Shown: in pieces, positions 55,601 to 57,267 of the stretch
How the letters are laid out: the number at the start of each line of letters is the position of its first letter
Position numbering within the stretch: position 1 is the first letter of the stretch
Assembly (NCBI GenBank): GCA_034096865.1
Contig: JAWQFJ010001315.1
Span: 80,235 to 144,234, forward strand
Length of the DNA: 64,000 nucleotides
Direction of reading: 5' to 3'
Source: Theodoxus fluviatilis
Taxonomy: Eukaryota > Mollusca > Gastropoda > Cycloneritida > Neritidae
Made by a program: the position numbers and the translations under genes
The notes under the pieces: model-generated
Databases searched by the model: none
What the model was told of the DNA's origin: nothing
Seen by the model: only the letters and a program-made list of their open reading frames with translations

Positions 55601-57267
55601 GAGAGATAGGAAGTTTTGATATGCGGATCAGGCACCCTGCAGTTTCTCTCTCCTGAAAGATGTTGTACTGTCAGTCCAAGTTGGGGTCAGGATGTGTCTG
55701 TTCAGGGAGCTGCTTTTGTGCTGTCCCCAGAGTCCAAGACGCCTACAGGCAGGCGGGTGGGGCGACCTCCAGGCCGGAAGAACACGCCTCGGACCAGCCC
55801 TGTTCCCTCGACCTCCAAGAGACTGTCCTCCCCTGCACCCTCCACCTCCTCAGGCTCCCGGAAGCGCTCCAGCCAGCTGGAACTGGAGGAGGAAGAGTTT
55901 GCCAAGAGCAAGCGCCGCTCTGGCTCCAAGACCCCTACCAGCTCCAAGACCCCTACCAGCTCCAAGACCCCTACCAGCTCCAAGACCCCTACCAGCTCCA
56001 AGACCCCTACCAGCTCCAAGACCCCTACCAGCTCCAAGACCCCTATCAGCAGTCTGCTGGGTAGGTCTGGTTGAAGTTTCACAATGGTTGTTGCTCTGAT
56101 CTGTCCTGAACACTGTGGCAGAAGGGGAGACTGCCATCTTTCAGGGAGGTGTCTGTGTGCATTTGATGGTCGCTTGTGAGGATCACCATAGAAGAAAGTG
56201 TACGAGGCAGTTTTTGATTGTTTTTATAGCTGTATTTGGTATTGAATAGTTTGTCCCTACTGAGAGAGATTAGCTGTAAATTTAAGTGCTTGTGTGTAGT
56301 ATAATCACTACTGGAATAGATTACAGTACCATAGATGTGTGTGTGTTTGTTTGTGTATGTGTACAGATTATCAGTAATGGAGGGGGATGATCTGTGTATT
56401 AAAGTGGCAGTACGCAGTTTGATTCATCAGAAGAGGGTTGCTTGTACTGTGTTCCAGACTATTGCTGTAGTGCGCATGCGTGAAGTCATTTCTAATGGAG
56501 AAGATCTGGTTGCCACAGGATTGTGGGCATTTGTGCTGTTTGTCACTGGTGGAGAAAATGATGGGAAATGTGTTTATGCAGTTTGATGGTATAGTTTTTT
56601 ATGCCAATAAACTTTTTTTTCTTTGAGGGGGAAAAGCTTGTGTGCAGTTTGATGCTAATGGAAGGGATTGTTCTACATGATTTGTTTTTTAACTTTTTTC
56701 CCATCTCTCCCGCCCCTGGGATTGAACCACGGCACAGCGCCTCACTGCAATTATTCTACCATAAAGTGCATAAGTGCAGTTTGATGCTAATAGCAGCAGG
56801 TTTGTTTGGGGTTTTTCACTGTGAAATGCATGTTTGCCTTTTGGTGTATTGTAGGGTGTGTGGTTTGTTTGTATTAAGTGTGAAAAGCTTGTGTGCATTT
56901 TGGTGTATTGTAGGGTGTGTGGTTTGTTTGTATTAAGTGTGAAAAGCTTGTGTGCATTTTGGTGTATTGTAGGGTGTGTGGTTTGTTTGTATTAAGTGTG
57001 AAAAGCTTGTGTGCATTTTGGTGCAAATGAAGGGGATTCTTTGAGTGTAAAATGCATCTGTGCAGTTTTACTCAAGTGGGAGGGATTGTTCTACTGCAAG
57101 GTGCATCTGCACTCTTTTCAGACATGGAGGGTGGGCCCAAGCATTATGTCAGCAGTTACCGCGGCAACTCCAACGTCCAGAAGCTGAAGCTGTGTGAGGA
57201 CCTGGTCAATGACCTCATCAAGCACGCCGACGCCTGGCCCTTCCTCAAACCTGTCAACAGGAGAGAC
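4087..57267 (+). CDS. BAZ1A: BAZ1A/ACF1 chromatin remodeler subunit (24 exons, 3' end outside window)
   Basis: Spliced coding sequence of 4422 nt (1474 residues) from 24 GT-AG exons; every junction phase agrees. BAZ1A/ACF1 is the nuclear subunit that pairs with the ISWI ATPase (SMARCA5/SNF2H) in ACF and CHRAC to space nucleosomes. Domains: WAC about 20-128 ([28 protein letters not shown]); acidic IINDD-like segment about 152-160; coiled coil 298-380; DDT about 385-456; WHIM1 about 515-615; WHIM2 about 753-771 ([13 protein letters not shown]); conserved RLRDFLLD-like block in exon 17; PHD1 1150-1194 and PHD2 1261-1302, both with complete Cys4-His-Cys3 ligands; AT-hook GRPPGRK about 1326-1332; SKTPTS repeats about 1381-1423; first bromodomain helix about 1449-1474. 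The MPLL start is the conserved one, with an in-frame TGA upstream at 3934-3936. Vertebrate BAZ1A has about 1550 residues and one PHD; Drosophila Acf1 has two. BAZ1B is excluded by the N-terminus and by the absence of its kinase-like region. The remaining ~80 residues lie beyond the window. Confidence 0.95.
4367..4645 (+). CDS. BAZ1A: BAZ1A exon 2 (WAC core)
   Basis: Residues 38-130. [34 protein letters not shown] and [14 protein letters not shown] are WAC hallmarks. This domain targets the complex to DNA and replicated heterochromatin in the family. Acceptor TCACAG, donor GTAAGA. Confidence 0.95.
4646..5691 (+). other. Intron 2, nothing recognised
   Basis: Unique-looking AT-rich intron with no tandem or inverted repeat that I can identify. 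Intron 1 (4200-4366) is also plain. Confidence 0.6.
5692..5784 (+). CDS. BAZ1A: BAZ1A exon 3 (end of WAC region)
   Basis: Residues 131-161. [41 protein letters not shown] corresponds to the vertebrate TIIISDSDDSE segment, a SUMO-interacting-motif-like hydrophobic/acidic run. Phase 2 in, phase 2 out. Confidence 0.9.
5920..6120 (+). repeat. SINE-like dispersed repeat fragment (family S1)
   Basis: Shares the order GTTTGTAAGAGGCAA - TGTGACTTGCT - AAAACTGCATCCATCCATCC with segments at 28390-28560 and 50640-50760. The copies end in short (ATCC)n or (ATTC)n tails, as a SINE would. Class is inference. Confidence 0.5.
6121..6794 (+). other. Intron 3 segment, nothing firm
   Basis: Contains a 123-codon ATG frame (6208-6579) with no recognisable domain and no splice context linking it to BAZ1A. 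I treat it as chance. Confidence 0.4.
6795..7135 (+). repeat. SINE-like repeat fragment (family S2)
   Basis: Contains GGGGAGCATGCAGCTAGGCT and GCAGATGAATGAACCAAAGTTA, shared with 47330-47400 and 50340-50400. The following AGAGGCGAATAATTAGTGAA and TGTGACTTG resemble family S1, so it may be a composite. Confidence 0.5.
7136..8512 (+). repeat. 22-bp minisatellite, about 60 copies
   Basis: Tandem unit CGGAACCCTCTAGCCACACA + AG, repeated head to tail over about 1.37 kb of intron 3. Variants include CACATAAG, AGCAGAACTCTATCGCC and a truncated CGGAAGCCACACAAG unit, in patches that suggest unequal exchange. No spacers, so it is not a CRISPR array. Confidence 0.97.
8679..9069. mobile_element. hAT-like MITE, ~390 bp
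   Basis: Imperfect terminal inverted repeats: CAGGGTTCTTGCAGTCATTT at the left and, on the complement of the right end, CAGGGGTCCTGCAGACTTGC. Both ends carry AAAAGT-rich subterminal sequence. The CAGGG start is typical of hAT. The flanks (GTCTTTAC, GTTTACCT) are only similar, so the 8-bp target duplication is not clean. Confidence 0.65.
9070..9550 (+). other. Intron 3 segment, nothing recognised
   Basis: Unique-looking sequence between the MITE and the triplet repeat. Confidence 0.4.
9551..10352 (+). repeat. (GGT/GAT/AGT)n triplet tract, ~0.8 kb
   Basis: Long imperfect GGTGGTGAT and GGTAGTGGT repeat in intron 3, ending about 160 bp before exon 4. The + strand is G-rich with many GG runs. 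The long reading frames in it (poly-Val, poly-Gly, poly-His/Thr on the complement) are artefacts of the triplet period. Confidence 0.95.
10514..10630 (+). CDS. BAZ1A: BAZ1A exon 4
   Basis: Residues 162-200. The first two thirds are Ser/Pro-rich and poorly conserved. The last residues (LTVSASQI, S completed by exon 5) align with the vertebrate IVKATQIS stretch. Bounded by TTTGCAG and GTGTGT. The donor runs straight into a TG-rich tract, which could blur splicing. Confidence 0.85.
10645..10955 (+). repeat. TG-rich microsatellite tract
   Basis: (TG)n with GAGAGA and TATATG interruptions, starting about 15 bases after the exon 4 donor. The frames in it are low complexity. Confidence 0.9.
10966..12652. 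mobile_element. TIR element, 1.69 kb, TA/TATA target
   Basis: Perfect terminal inverted repeat beginning TGAGCAATTCTAAAAAGGTG (24 bp) at 10966-10989, complemented at 12629-12652. Flanks share TATA, so a TA or TATA duplication is likely. The interior is GC-rich around 11500-11680, with a tandem pair of a ~40-bp GAAGTACGGTTCGGCCGTTT unit and a GATCACGCGATCACGC palindrome. I see no transposase, so it is non-autonomous; superfamily not assigned. Confidence 0.75.
11150..11339. repeat. Internal inverted repeat (foldback)
   Basis: TGTTGACTAGTCACC (11150-11164) is exactly complemented at 11325-11339, and the adjacent ATGTCAT is also mirrored. Each arm holds the palindrome GACTAGTC. It lies inside the TIR element and may be a smaller nested element or a structural part of it. 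Confidence 0.7.
12657..13020. mobile_element. Small MITE with CTACGC cluster and poly-C
   Basis: Terminal inverted repeats CAGACCTGCCAA (12657-12668) and TTGGCAGGTCTG (13009-13020). The left half holds five direct and one inverted CTACGC copies within about 80 bp, with a further copy near 12943. The middle holds three poly-C runs separated by related GCTTTCACG...GCCGCC units. Flanks are TATA-rich. The CAG terminus resembles hAT; class uncertain. Confidence 0.65.
13021..13260 (+). repeat. TA/TG-rich tract
   Basis: (TA)n and (TG)n simple sequence after the MITE, ending in a G-run. The remainder of intron 4 to exon 5 shows nothing further. Confidence 0.85.
13506..13593 (+). CDS. BAZ1A: BAZ1A exon 5
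   Basis: Residues 201-230. [19 protein letters not shown] is almost identical to the vertebrate [19 protein letters not shown] block. Phase 2 to phase 0, which fits exons 4 and 6 exactly. Confidence 0.93.
13705..13875 (+). repeat. CA-rich microsatellite
   Basis: (CA)n with CG-rich and CTCT interruptions in intron 5. The rest of 13594-14200 is CT-rich without recognisable features, apart from a family S1-like end (GGCCTACAAAGGCTGACAGG) at about 14173. Confidence 0.9.
14205..14700 (+). repeat. Tandem duplication of exon 6 3' splice site with (ATTC)n
   Basis: Units made of (ATTC)n, then GGAGAGTGATGGAA, then GCTGTGTGCAxTGCAG|GAGAG are repeated. Decoy acceptors end at 14275, 14399 and 14586; the authentic one ends at 14700. 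After each decoy the sequence reads GAGACTTAxGTGG and not the exon, then (ATTC)n. A transcript spliced at the 14586 decoy meets TGA (GAGAGTGA) before the exon. Confidence 0.9.
14701..14902 (+). CDS. BAZ1A: BAZ1A exon 6
   Basis: Residues 231-297. [15 protein letters not shown] aligns with vertebrate FSYFFPDDPPTFIFS; a Lys-rich tail follows. Its acceptor (GTGCATTGCAG) is the last of four tandem copies of the same intron-exon junction. Confidence 0.93.
15113..15185 (+). repeat. 14-bp minisatellite, 5 copies
   Basis: CCAGCTCCTACCCC tandem units in intron 6. Confidence 0.9.
15500..15860 (+). repeat. Dispersed repeat family R2 (fragment) with poly-C
   Basis: CTGGCTTCTTCTAAAAA, a poly-C run (15632-15653), AGTAGGTCAGCC and GGGCGGGAAAGATTGCAG resemble segments at 33330-33555 and, inverted, at 53570-53850. 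A diverged interspersed family; class unknown. Confidence 0.4.
15887..16779 (+). mobile_element. HINE/Helentron-like repeat, copy A (full length)
   Basis: About 893 bp. The 5' end holds GACTCACATGCGAAGCAAAA + GTGAGT, a hairpin; a (CCGT)n microsatellite follows. The 3' end has GCATGTGAGTC (complement of the 5' GACTCACATGC), then GGGCTTTGCCC hairpin and CTTCTTGTTT. Subterminal inverted repeats, a core microsatellite, a 3' hairpin and T-rich flanks fit Helentron-associated elements. It holds about a dozen TCAAGGTCA or TGACCTTGA motifs. Confidence 0.75.
17092..17857 (+). repeat. 41-bp minisatellite, ~18 copies
   Basis: Unit GTATGTTGCACTGTACTCTG + GAGAGGTAGCCACACCTTGCT in intron 6, with some copies carrying 3-4 extra bases (AGCC, GCC). 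The long complement-strand frames arise because the unit cycles through all three frames without a stop. Confidence 0.97.
18206..18357 (+). CDS. BAZ1A: BAZ1A exon 7 (charged coiled coil)
   Basis: Residues 298-348. Acidic start ([17 protein letters not shown]), then a Lys/Glu/Met-rich helix typical of the region before DDT in BAZ proteins. Phase 1 to 0. Confidence 0.9.
18521..19390 (+). mobile_element. HINE-like repeat, copy B (full length)
   Basis: 870 bp in intron 7, about 97% like copy A by eye, with the same (CCGT)n block and 3' hairpin. Confidence 0.75.
19396..19500 (+). repeat. (GT)n microsatellite
   Basis: GT run, TATATA and GAGAGA, then GT again, directly after copy B. 19501-19870 holds nothing recognised. 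Confidence 0.9.
19871..19966 (+). CDS. BAZ1A: BAZ1A exon 8
   Basis: Residues 349-380. Ends [17 protein letters not shown], nearly identical to the vertebrate [18 protein letters not shown] diagnostic BAZ1A signature. Confidence 0.96.
19967..20996 (+). other. Intron 8 first part, nothing recognised
   Basis: About 1 kb of unique-looking sequence. Confidence 0.4.
20997..21703 (+). mobile_element. HINE-like repeat, copy C (3'-truncated)
   Basis: Starts with the 5' hairpin but breaks off at TCACATGTATTTT, losing the last ~170 bp and the 3' hairpin. Joined to unrelated sequence with antisense coding character. Confidence 0.75.
21768..22040 (-). pseudogene. Antisense protein fragment with Cys pairs, transposon-like
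   Basis: Complement frame reads [17 protein letters not shown], then [10 protein letters not shown] and STFCYKCYQ. The C...C...C...FCxKCY spacing resembles the N-terminal zinc region of RAG1-like or similar transposon proteins, from memory and with low confidence. It ends at a stop, and the adjacent frame (21691-21936) continues coding-like text, so a frameshift is likely. It abuts truncated copy C. Confidence 0.35.
22041..22488 (+). other. Intron 8 end, nothing recognised
   Basis: Unique-looking sequence up to the exon 9 acceptor. Confidence 0.4.
22489..22627 (+). CDS. BAZ1A: BAZ1A exon 9 (DDT, first half)
   Basis: Residues 381-426. [20 protein letters not shown] and the following [13 protein letters not shown] form the first DDT helices. 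With the WHIM modules, DDT forms the ISWI-binding surface in the family. Confidence 0.95.
22861..25114 (+). repeat. 58-bp minisatellite, ~39 copies
   Basis: Unit AGGAGGTTATCTGCTGTCTT + GTTTGGGACGTGGAGGCAAG + GAACAATCCATGACATTT over 2.25 kb of intron 9, the largest array here. Variable positions (ACATTT/CCATTT/ACATGT, GGGACG/GGGGTG, AACAAT/AACAGT) occur in mixed patches. The flank 25115-25887 shows nothing. Confidence 0.98.
25888..26034 (+). CDS. BAZ1A: BAZ1A exon 10 (DDT, second half)
   Basis: Residues 427-475. [20 protein letters not shown] completes DDT (compare vertebrate DSEGPLCELL); a Glu-rich linker follows. Confidence 0.95.
26414..26889 (+). repeat. 33-bp minisatellite, part 1
   Basis: Unit GTCAGGGTGAGATGATGCAT + GATGGGAGGTCCA, about 13 copies in intron 10. 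The 33-bp length keeps one frame open. The array is cut by the foldback element at 26890. Confidence 0.95.
26890..27737. mobile_element. Foldback TIR element, 848 bp, inside the 33-bp array
   Basis: Arms of about 215-225 bp (26890-~27113 and ~27507-27737), nearly identical in inverted orientation, starting CCCTGCGTTCCGT. Flanks read AGGTCAA and CAAGTCAGG, restoring the array with a 3-bp CAA duplication. Only ~390 bp lie between the arms, with no transposase. Confidence 0.88.
27138..27335 (-). CDS. 65-codon frame inside foldback element, possible captured exon
   Basis: Starts with ATG ([20 protein letters not shown]) and has one strong hydrophobic segment (about residues 20-41) that could span a membrane; no stop until TGA after FLYDW. 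Upstream on the same strand lies an inverted CCAAT box (GATTGG), and TATGACTG|GTGATG at the end could be a splice donor. It looks like a captured promoter plus first exon, but I do not recognise the protein. Chance is possible. Confidence 0.3.
   Translation of the reverse strand: MEVANVPIAVKFRINKCFCALITVAEWIVCIGLIFVVNVGIYTHECNDLADDTHFWIPLTFLYDW
27738..27868 (+). repeat. 33-bp minisatellite, part 2
   Basis: Four more units (GTCAGGATGAAATGATGCAT...) continuing part 1 after the insertion. The sequence from 27869 to exon 11 is plain. Confidence 0.95.
28188..28289 (+). CDS. BAZ1A: BAZ1A exon 11 (acidic linker)
   Basis: Residues 476-509. Glu-rich, ending in [12 protein letters not shown]. Weakly conserved. 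Supported by consensus splice sites (TTTCAG, GTACTG) and matching phases (1,1). Confidence 0.85.
28380..28560 (+). repeat. SINE-like repeat (family S1)
   Basis: GATTTGTAAGAGGCAAATAG, CTGTGACAACTTGCTG, GATAGGCTGTAAAACT and a (TCCATCC)n tail match the other S1 copies. Confidence 0.5.
28787..29603 (+). mobile_element. HINE-like repeat, copy D
   Basis: Both ends present, but the (CCGT)n block is reduced to one unit and small deletions are present (a TTATTA duplication near the start, a missing TTGACC near 29187). Lies in intron 11, 214 bp before exon 12. Confidence 0.75.
29817..30041 (+). CDS. BAZ1A: BAZ1A exon 12 (WHIM1)
   Basis: Residues 510-584. [19 protein letters not shown] and [20 protein letters not shown] match vertebrate LSEILRLHILASGA and YRYQKRGGFDATDDACMELR. 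Confidence 0.96.
30042..30548 (+). other. Intron 12, nothing recognised
   Basis: 507-bp plain intron, one of the few introns here without an obvious repeat. Confidence 0.5.
30549..30714 (+). CDS. BAZ1A: BAZ1A exon 13 (WHIM1 end, helix)
   Basis: Residues 585-639. [20 protein letters not shown] continues WHIM1, followed by an Arg/Glu-rich helix ([12 protein letters not shown]). Donor GTAAGT. Confidence 0.95.
30898..31509 (+). repeat. 38-bp minisatellite, ~16 copies
   Basis: Unit AAGGTGTAGCACATCGAGCC + TCGTGGCAATGTGAAGCC in intron 13. The three long complement frames are the same repeat in three phases. Confidence 0.97.
31783..31878 (+). CDS. BAZ1A: BAZ1A exon 14 (coiled coil)
   Basis: Residues 640-671. 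Highly charged helix ([20 protein letters not shown]). The donor GG|GTGAGT has a second copy 160 bp downstream. Confidence 0.92.
31874..32170 (+). repeat. Tandem duplication of exon 14 5' splice site
   Basis: AATGG|GTGAGTGGGCGTTGTTTC (donor 31879) recurs as AATGG|GTGAGAGGGTTTTGTTTC (32039), and the following ~130 bp are also alike (CATGAAACTGT, AATTCCCTCCG, ATTAAAA). Unit about 160 bp, moderately diverged. Using the second donor reads AAT GGG TGA, an immediate stop. Confidence 0.8.
32501..33115 (+). CDS. BAZ1A: BAZ1A exon 15 (WHIM2)
   Basis: Residues 672-876, the longest exon. [19 protein letters not shown] is the WHIM2/WSD signature (vertebrate TNIFPLGRDRMYRRYWIF). The rest is acidic, with a [10 protein letters not shown] stretch like the IISDSDD motif near the N-terminus. 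Confidence 0.96.
33332..33555 (+). repeat. Poly-C and family R2 segment
   Basis: Poly-C run (33332-33354), then AGGACAGGGAAGATGGAACA, GTTGTTTACC and TTGAGAAAAAGTTTAGGGTT, matched in inverted orientation at 53590-53690. Confidence 0.45.
33557..34434 (+). mobile_element. HINE-like repeat, copy E (full length)
   Basis: Complete, very close to copies A and B. Directly followed by copy F with only a T-run between them, a tandem insertion in T-rich sequence. Confidence 0.75.
34436..35441 (+). mobile_element. HINE-like repeat, copy F, carrying a helicase remnant
   Basis: The 5' end is shortened (GACTCGTCCGT..., no hairpin). The shared body ends at about 34930 (GAAATGTGACCAAATTTG), about 470 bp of unrelated sequence follows, and the 3' end GTGAGTCTTGTGGGCTTTGC + CCTTCTTGTT is family-typical. 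The foreign part encodes Pif1-type helicase text on the complement. Confidence 0.65.
34990..35325 (-). pseudogene. Pif1/Helitron-type helicase fragment, frameshifted
   Basis: Complement strand gives [13 protein letters not shown], then after a 1-base shift [20 protein letters not shown], then (another frame) [20 protein letters not shown]. These match the LLNRIR-G-TEED and HLFPTN-VD-HN-KKL blocks near the end of Pif1/Helitron helicases. At least two frameshifts; no ATPase motifs remain. The longer uninterrupted complement frame over this stretch is not the helicase frame. Confidence 0.6.
35442..37104 (+). other. Intron 15 middle, unassigned
   Basis: About 1.7 kb without a gene. Some sub-blocks (36590-36720, 36780-37000) look like worn repeat material, but I found no ends or coding motifs. 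Confidence 0.35.
37105..37749 (+). mobile_element. HINE-like repeat, copy G (internally deleted)
   Basis: Both ends are present, but ~230 bp between TATCTCATGG and CTGAAGGTCAAGG are missing, giving 645 bp. Confidence 0.75.
37750..38269 (+). other. Intron 15 segment, unassigned
   Basis: AT-rich; a 65-codon acidic complement frame (37942-38139, [17 protein letters not shown]) is transposon-like in flavour but not identifiable. Confidence 0.3.
38270..38385 (+). mobile_element. HINE-like repeat fragment, copy H
   Basis: 116 bp identical in order to the central part (CTTCAAGGTCAAGGTCACAG ... CAAACTTAATAATTATG), without ends. It shares the GACCCTGACCC and GTGTCAAAC variants with copy G, so it may derive from G by local duplication. 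Confidence 0.75.
38386..39470 (+). other. Intron 15 segment, nothing recognised
   Basis: 1.1 kb of AT-rich sequence with a short mirrored GCATCTGTGC stretch at 38480-38540, but no defined element. Confidence 0.35.
39480..40300 (+). repeat. GGCAG/CAGT minisatellite, degenerate, ~56-bp unit
   Basis: Built from GGAAGGCAG, TCAGTCAG and GGCAGGAAGTCTAGAAGGCA. From about 39890 a 56-58-bp higher unit (CAGCCCAGTAGGCTGTCAGC + CAGGCAGGAAGTCTAGAAGG...) repeats, with a CCAAGTTGG alternative. It abuts the exon 16 acceptor array. Confidence 0.9.
40330..40650 (+). repeat. 45-bp array of exon 16 3' splice sites, 7 copies
   Basis: Unit GCTTACTCCGCGCTGTGTGA + TTGTCCTCTGCAGGAAGGGC + CAAAT, copying the intron end and the first 12 bases of exon 16. 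Decoy AGs end at 40364, 40409, 40454, 40499, 40544 and 40589; the real one ends at 40638. Decoy units are 45 bp (15 codons) and stay open, but the last is 49 bp and puts TGA at 40612-40614 in the decoy frame. Confidence 0.95.
40639..40786 (+). CDS. BAZ1A: BAZ1A exon 16
   Basis: Residues 877-926. [20 protein letters not shown] aligns with vertebrate [32 protein letters not shown] follows. Its 3' splice site (TCCTCTGCAG|GAAGGGCC) ends a seven-copy tandem array of the same site. I chose the last copy because only it stays open into the conserved frame. Confidence 0.93.
40787..41506 (+). other. Intron 16, nothing but a GT run
   Basis: Plain intron with a (GT/GC)n run at 41328-41370. Confidence 0.6.
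41507..41826 (+). CDS. BAZ1A: BAZ1A exon 17
   Basis: Residues 927-1032. [20 protein letters not shown] and [15 protein letters not shown] align with vertebrate LELRLRDFLLDIEDRIYQGT and RHIWRSALESGRYE. Confidence 0.95.
41850..42200 (+). repeat. Degenerate GGT/GTT triplet tract
   Basis: Worn GTGGTG and GATGGT repeat at the start of intron 17; the 124- to 148-codon frames in it are low-complexity Val/Thr. Confidence 0.8.
42553..43003 (+). repeat. 56-bp minisatellite, 8 copies
   Basis: Unit TTTCTTCCTTGTGTGTACTC + CAGCAGCACAGGCACGTAGG + TAGGGTGCCATCAAAG in intron 17. Each unit holds a pyrimidine run followed by CAG, a possible weak 3' splice site. Confidence 0.97.
43020..43940 (-). pseudogene. 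Degenerate non-LTR reverse transcriptase fragment
   Basis: On the complement, from 43930 downward: [71 protein letters not shown] and, near 43080-43130, [17 protein letters not shown]. These match the [36 protein letters not shown] and HITPILRSLHWLPV blocks of LINE RTs. Frames change several times, so it is dead, and it belongs to a different family from the LINE at 586. Confidence 0.75.
43941..44505 (+). other. Intron 17 end
   Basis: Plain, with a poly-C run at about 44366-44397 about 110 bp before exon 18. Confidence 0.5.
44506..44612 (+). CDS. BAZ1A: BAZ1A exon 18
   Basis: Residues 1033-1068. [20 protein letters not shown] aligns with vertebrate LAMALFQIEQGIERRFLKAP. Phase 2 to 1. Confidence 0.93.
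44613..45460 (+). other. Intron 18 start, nothing recognised
   Basis: Unique-looking sequence up to the first unit of the 43-bp array. Confidence 0.4.
45468..45512 (+). repeat. 43-bp minisatellite, isolated first unit
   Basis: TTGGATACAAGGACCACTGC + ATTGCCTTGTAACATCAGG, the same unit as at 47670-48450, separated from it by the inserted elements. Confidence 0.9.
46085..47485 (-). repeat. tRNA-derived SINE (family S2), split by a MITE
   Basis: The complement of 47443-47485 reads GGGGCTCTGTGGCCGAGTGG + TTAGCGCACTGGA, a Leu/Ser-type tRNA start with A box TGGCCGAGTGG. The body includes the complement of GGGGAGCATGCAACTAGGCT. It resumes before the MITE (46085-46120). Related partial copies lie at 6795 and 50300. 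The B box is degenerate. Confidence 0.6.
46117..47237. mobile_element. piggyBac-like MITE, ~1.1 kb, TTAA flanks
   Basis: TTAA at 46117-46120 and 47234-47237 flanks terminal repeats CCTTTAGGGGGCCG and (complement) CCTTTAGAGGGCCG. TTAA duplication plus a CCYTT start is the piggyBac signature. The interior has two direct copies of a ~200-bp block (46373-46600 and 46620-46800). No full transposase; a complement frame near 46859-47077 may be a leftover N-terminus. Confidence 0.8.
47670..48450 (+). repeat. 43-bp minisatellite, ~18 copies
   Basis: Unit GTCCTGTATACAAGGACCAC + TGCATTGCCTTGTAACATCA + GGA. The first 17 bases are nearly self-complementary. The array decays at 48430-48620 into looser copies (GACTTCTGGACACAAGGACC). 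Confidence 0.97.
48451..49020 (+). other. Intron 18 end
   Basis: Decayed 43-bp units up to about 48620, then a GC-richer stretch (48628-48763) that looks a little like an exon but does not fit the reading phase, then plain sequence to exon 19. Confidence 0.4.
49021..49110 (+). CDS. BAZ1A: BAZ1A exon 19 (basic linker)
   Basis: Residues 1069-1098. Lys/Arg/Glu-rich ([16 protein letters not shown]), NLS-like. Poorly conserved; supported by TTCTCTGCAG, a GTAATA donor and phase 1-1. Could be skipped without a frameshift (90 nt). Confidence 0.8.
49595..50006 (+). repeat. 37-bp hairpin direct repeats flanking a GT-rich segment
   Basis: ATCCCTCCAGGTTTACTGGA + GGTCCTCACAGCTTTAT occurs at 49595-49631 and 49970-50006. 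CCTCCAG-GTTTA-CTGGAGG is a 7-bp-stem hairpin. Between the copies lie (GT)n (49634-49680) and ~290 bp of unique sequence. May be one solo-ended repeat with an insertion, or two recombined copies. Confidence 0.75.
50006..50095 (+). repeat. tRNA-like promoter segment (SINE-like)
   Basis: GGATTAGCTCACTCGGTAGC resembles an A box and GGGTTCGAATCC (about 50082-50093) is a perfect B box. The stems do not form a normal tRNA, so this is a tRNA-derived repeat. Two weaker B-box-like sites (GGGTTCGAACCT, TGGTTCAAACCC) follow at about 50178 and 50225. Confidence 0.55.
50290..50460 (+). repeat. SINE-like repeat (family S2) fragment
   Basis: CTCCCTGGGGAACACACATT, CTGCAGATGAAGGCACCAAA and GTCTCCTGGTAGGGTCTAGC parallel the S2 copies at 6830 and 47330. 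Confidence 0.5.
50640..50765 (+). repeat. SINE-like repeat (family S1) end
   Basis: ATGGCCTTGCATAGCCTACA + AAGGCTGATAGACCATAAAA followed by (TCCA)n. A CT-rich tract continues to the exon 20 acceptor. Confidence 0.5.
51006..51256 (+). CDS. BAZ1A: BAZ1A exon 20 (PHD1, first part)
   Basis: Residues 1099-1182. [20 protein letters not shown] and then the PHD finger [33 protein letters not shown], nearly identical to vertebrate BAZ1A. Zinc ligands C1150, C1153 and the following Cys/His are intact. Confidence 0.97.
51415..52063 (+). repeat. 43/40-bp minisatellite, ~15 copies
   Basis: Unit GACAGAGGAGAGGGGAGGAG + TGGCTGATGTGGAGTGATGG + TGG in intron 20; a 40-bp variant lacks AGA/AGG in the first block, and the two forms alternate before settling on the 43-bp form. 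G-rich on the + strand. The 335- and 287-codon complement frames are repeat artefacts. Confidence 0.97.
52064..53361 (+). other. Intron 20 second part, nothing recognised
   Basis: 1.3 kb; G-rich to about 52450, then AT-rich. No element ends seen. Confidence 0.4.
53362..53510 (+). CDS. BAZ1A: BAZ1A exon 21 (PHD1 end, acidic tail)
   Basis: Residues 1183-1231. [19 protein letters not shown] closes PHD1 (vertebrate [20 protein letters not shown]); an acidic stretch ([13 protein letters not shown]) follows. Confidence 0.97.
53570..53850 (-). repeat. Dispersed repeat family R2, inverted copy
   Basis: GGTTATGGTAACCAAAACTT, TTTCAATCATGACTC, GGTAAACAACT and CCCATCTTCCCTGCCCTATT match the complement of 33430-33520. 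The rest of intron 21 is plain. Confidence 0.45.
54472..54722 (+). CDS. BAZ1A: BAZ1A exon 22 (PHD2)
   Basis: Residues 1232-1315. A complete second PHD finger: [36 protein letters not shown]. It is absent from vertebrate BAZ1A but present in Drosophila Acf1, so it is probably ancestral. A short GGGGTGGCGTGGCGG minisatellite starts within about 15 bases of its donor. Confidence 0.95.
54735..54945 (+). repeat. 26-bp G-rich minisatellite
   Basis: GGGGTGGCGTGGCGGCTGCA + GTGGAG repeated about six times starting ~12 bases after the exon 22 donor, then a longer unit with GGCTGGCAGGAATAGAAATA twice. Confidence 0.93.
54957..55360 (+). repeat. TG-rich tract
   Basis: (TG)n with CATG interruptions, 0.4 kb; frames in it are low complexity. 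Confidence 0.95.
55731..56060 (+). CDS. BAZ1A: BAZ1A exon 23 (AT-hook and SKTPTS repeat)
   Basis: Residues 1316-1425. [11 protein letters not shown] is an AT-hook. A Ser/Pro/Thr-rich stretch follows, then seven nearly perfect copies of SKTPTS (18-bp unit, about 55923-56050), a coding minisatellite. The array is disordered, basic and rich in Thr-Pro, so phosphorylation is plausible. Acceptor CCCCAG, donor GTAGGT. Confidence 0.9.
55923..56050 (+). repeat. BAZ1A: Coding 18-bp minisatellite in exon 23
   Basis: GCTCCAAGACCCCTACCA repeated seven times, almost without synonymous change, giving (SKTPTS)n. The near identity at the DNA level points to recent expansion. Confidence 0.95.
56340..57121 (+). 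repeat. Degenerate array ending in a young 59-bp repeat
   Basis: A GTGCAGTTTGATGCTAATGG-type motif recurs at about 56410, 56575, 56640, 56773 and 57060. At 56843-57020 three near-identical 59-bp units (GTGTATTGTAGGGTGTGTGG...) appear. The last worn copy (GGATTGTTCTACTGCAAGGT) supplies part of the exon 24 polypyrimidine region. Confidence 0.7.
57122..57267 (+). CDS. BAZ1A: BAZ1A exon 24 (bromodomain start)
   Basis: Residues 1426-1474. [20 protein letters not shown] aligns with the first helix of the BAZ1A bromodomain (VVELVRHDDSWPFLK). Donor GTGAGC at 57268. The exon for the expected PDYYDII segment was not found up to 64000. Confidence 0.93.
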
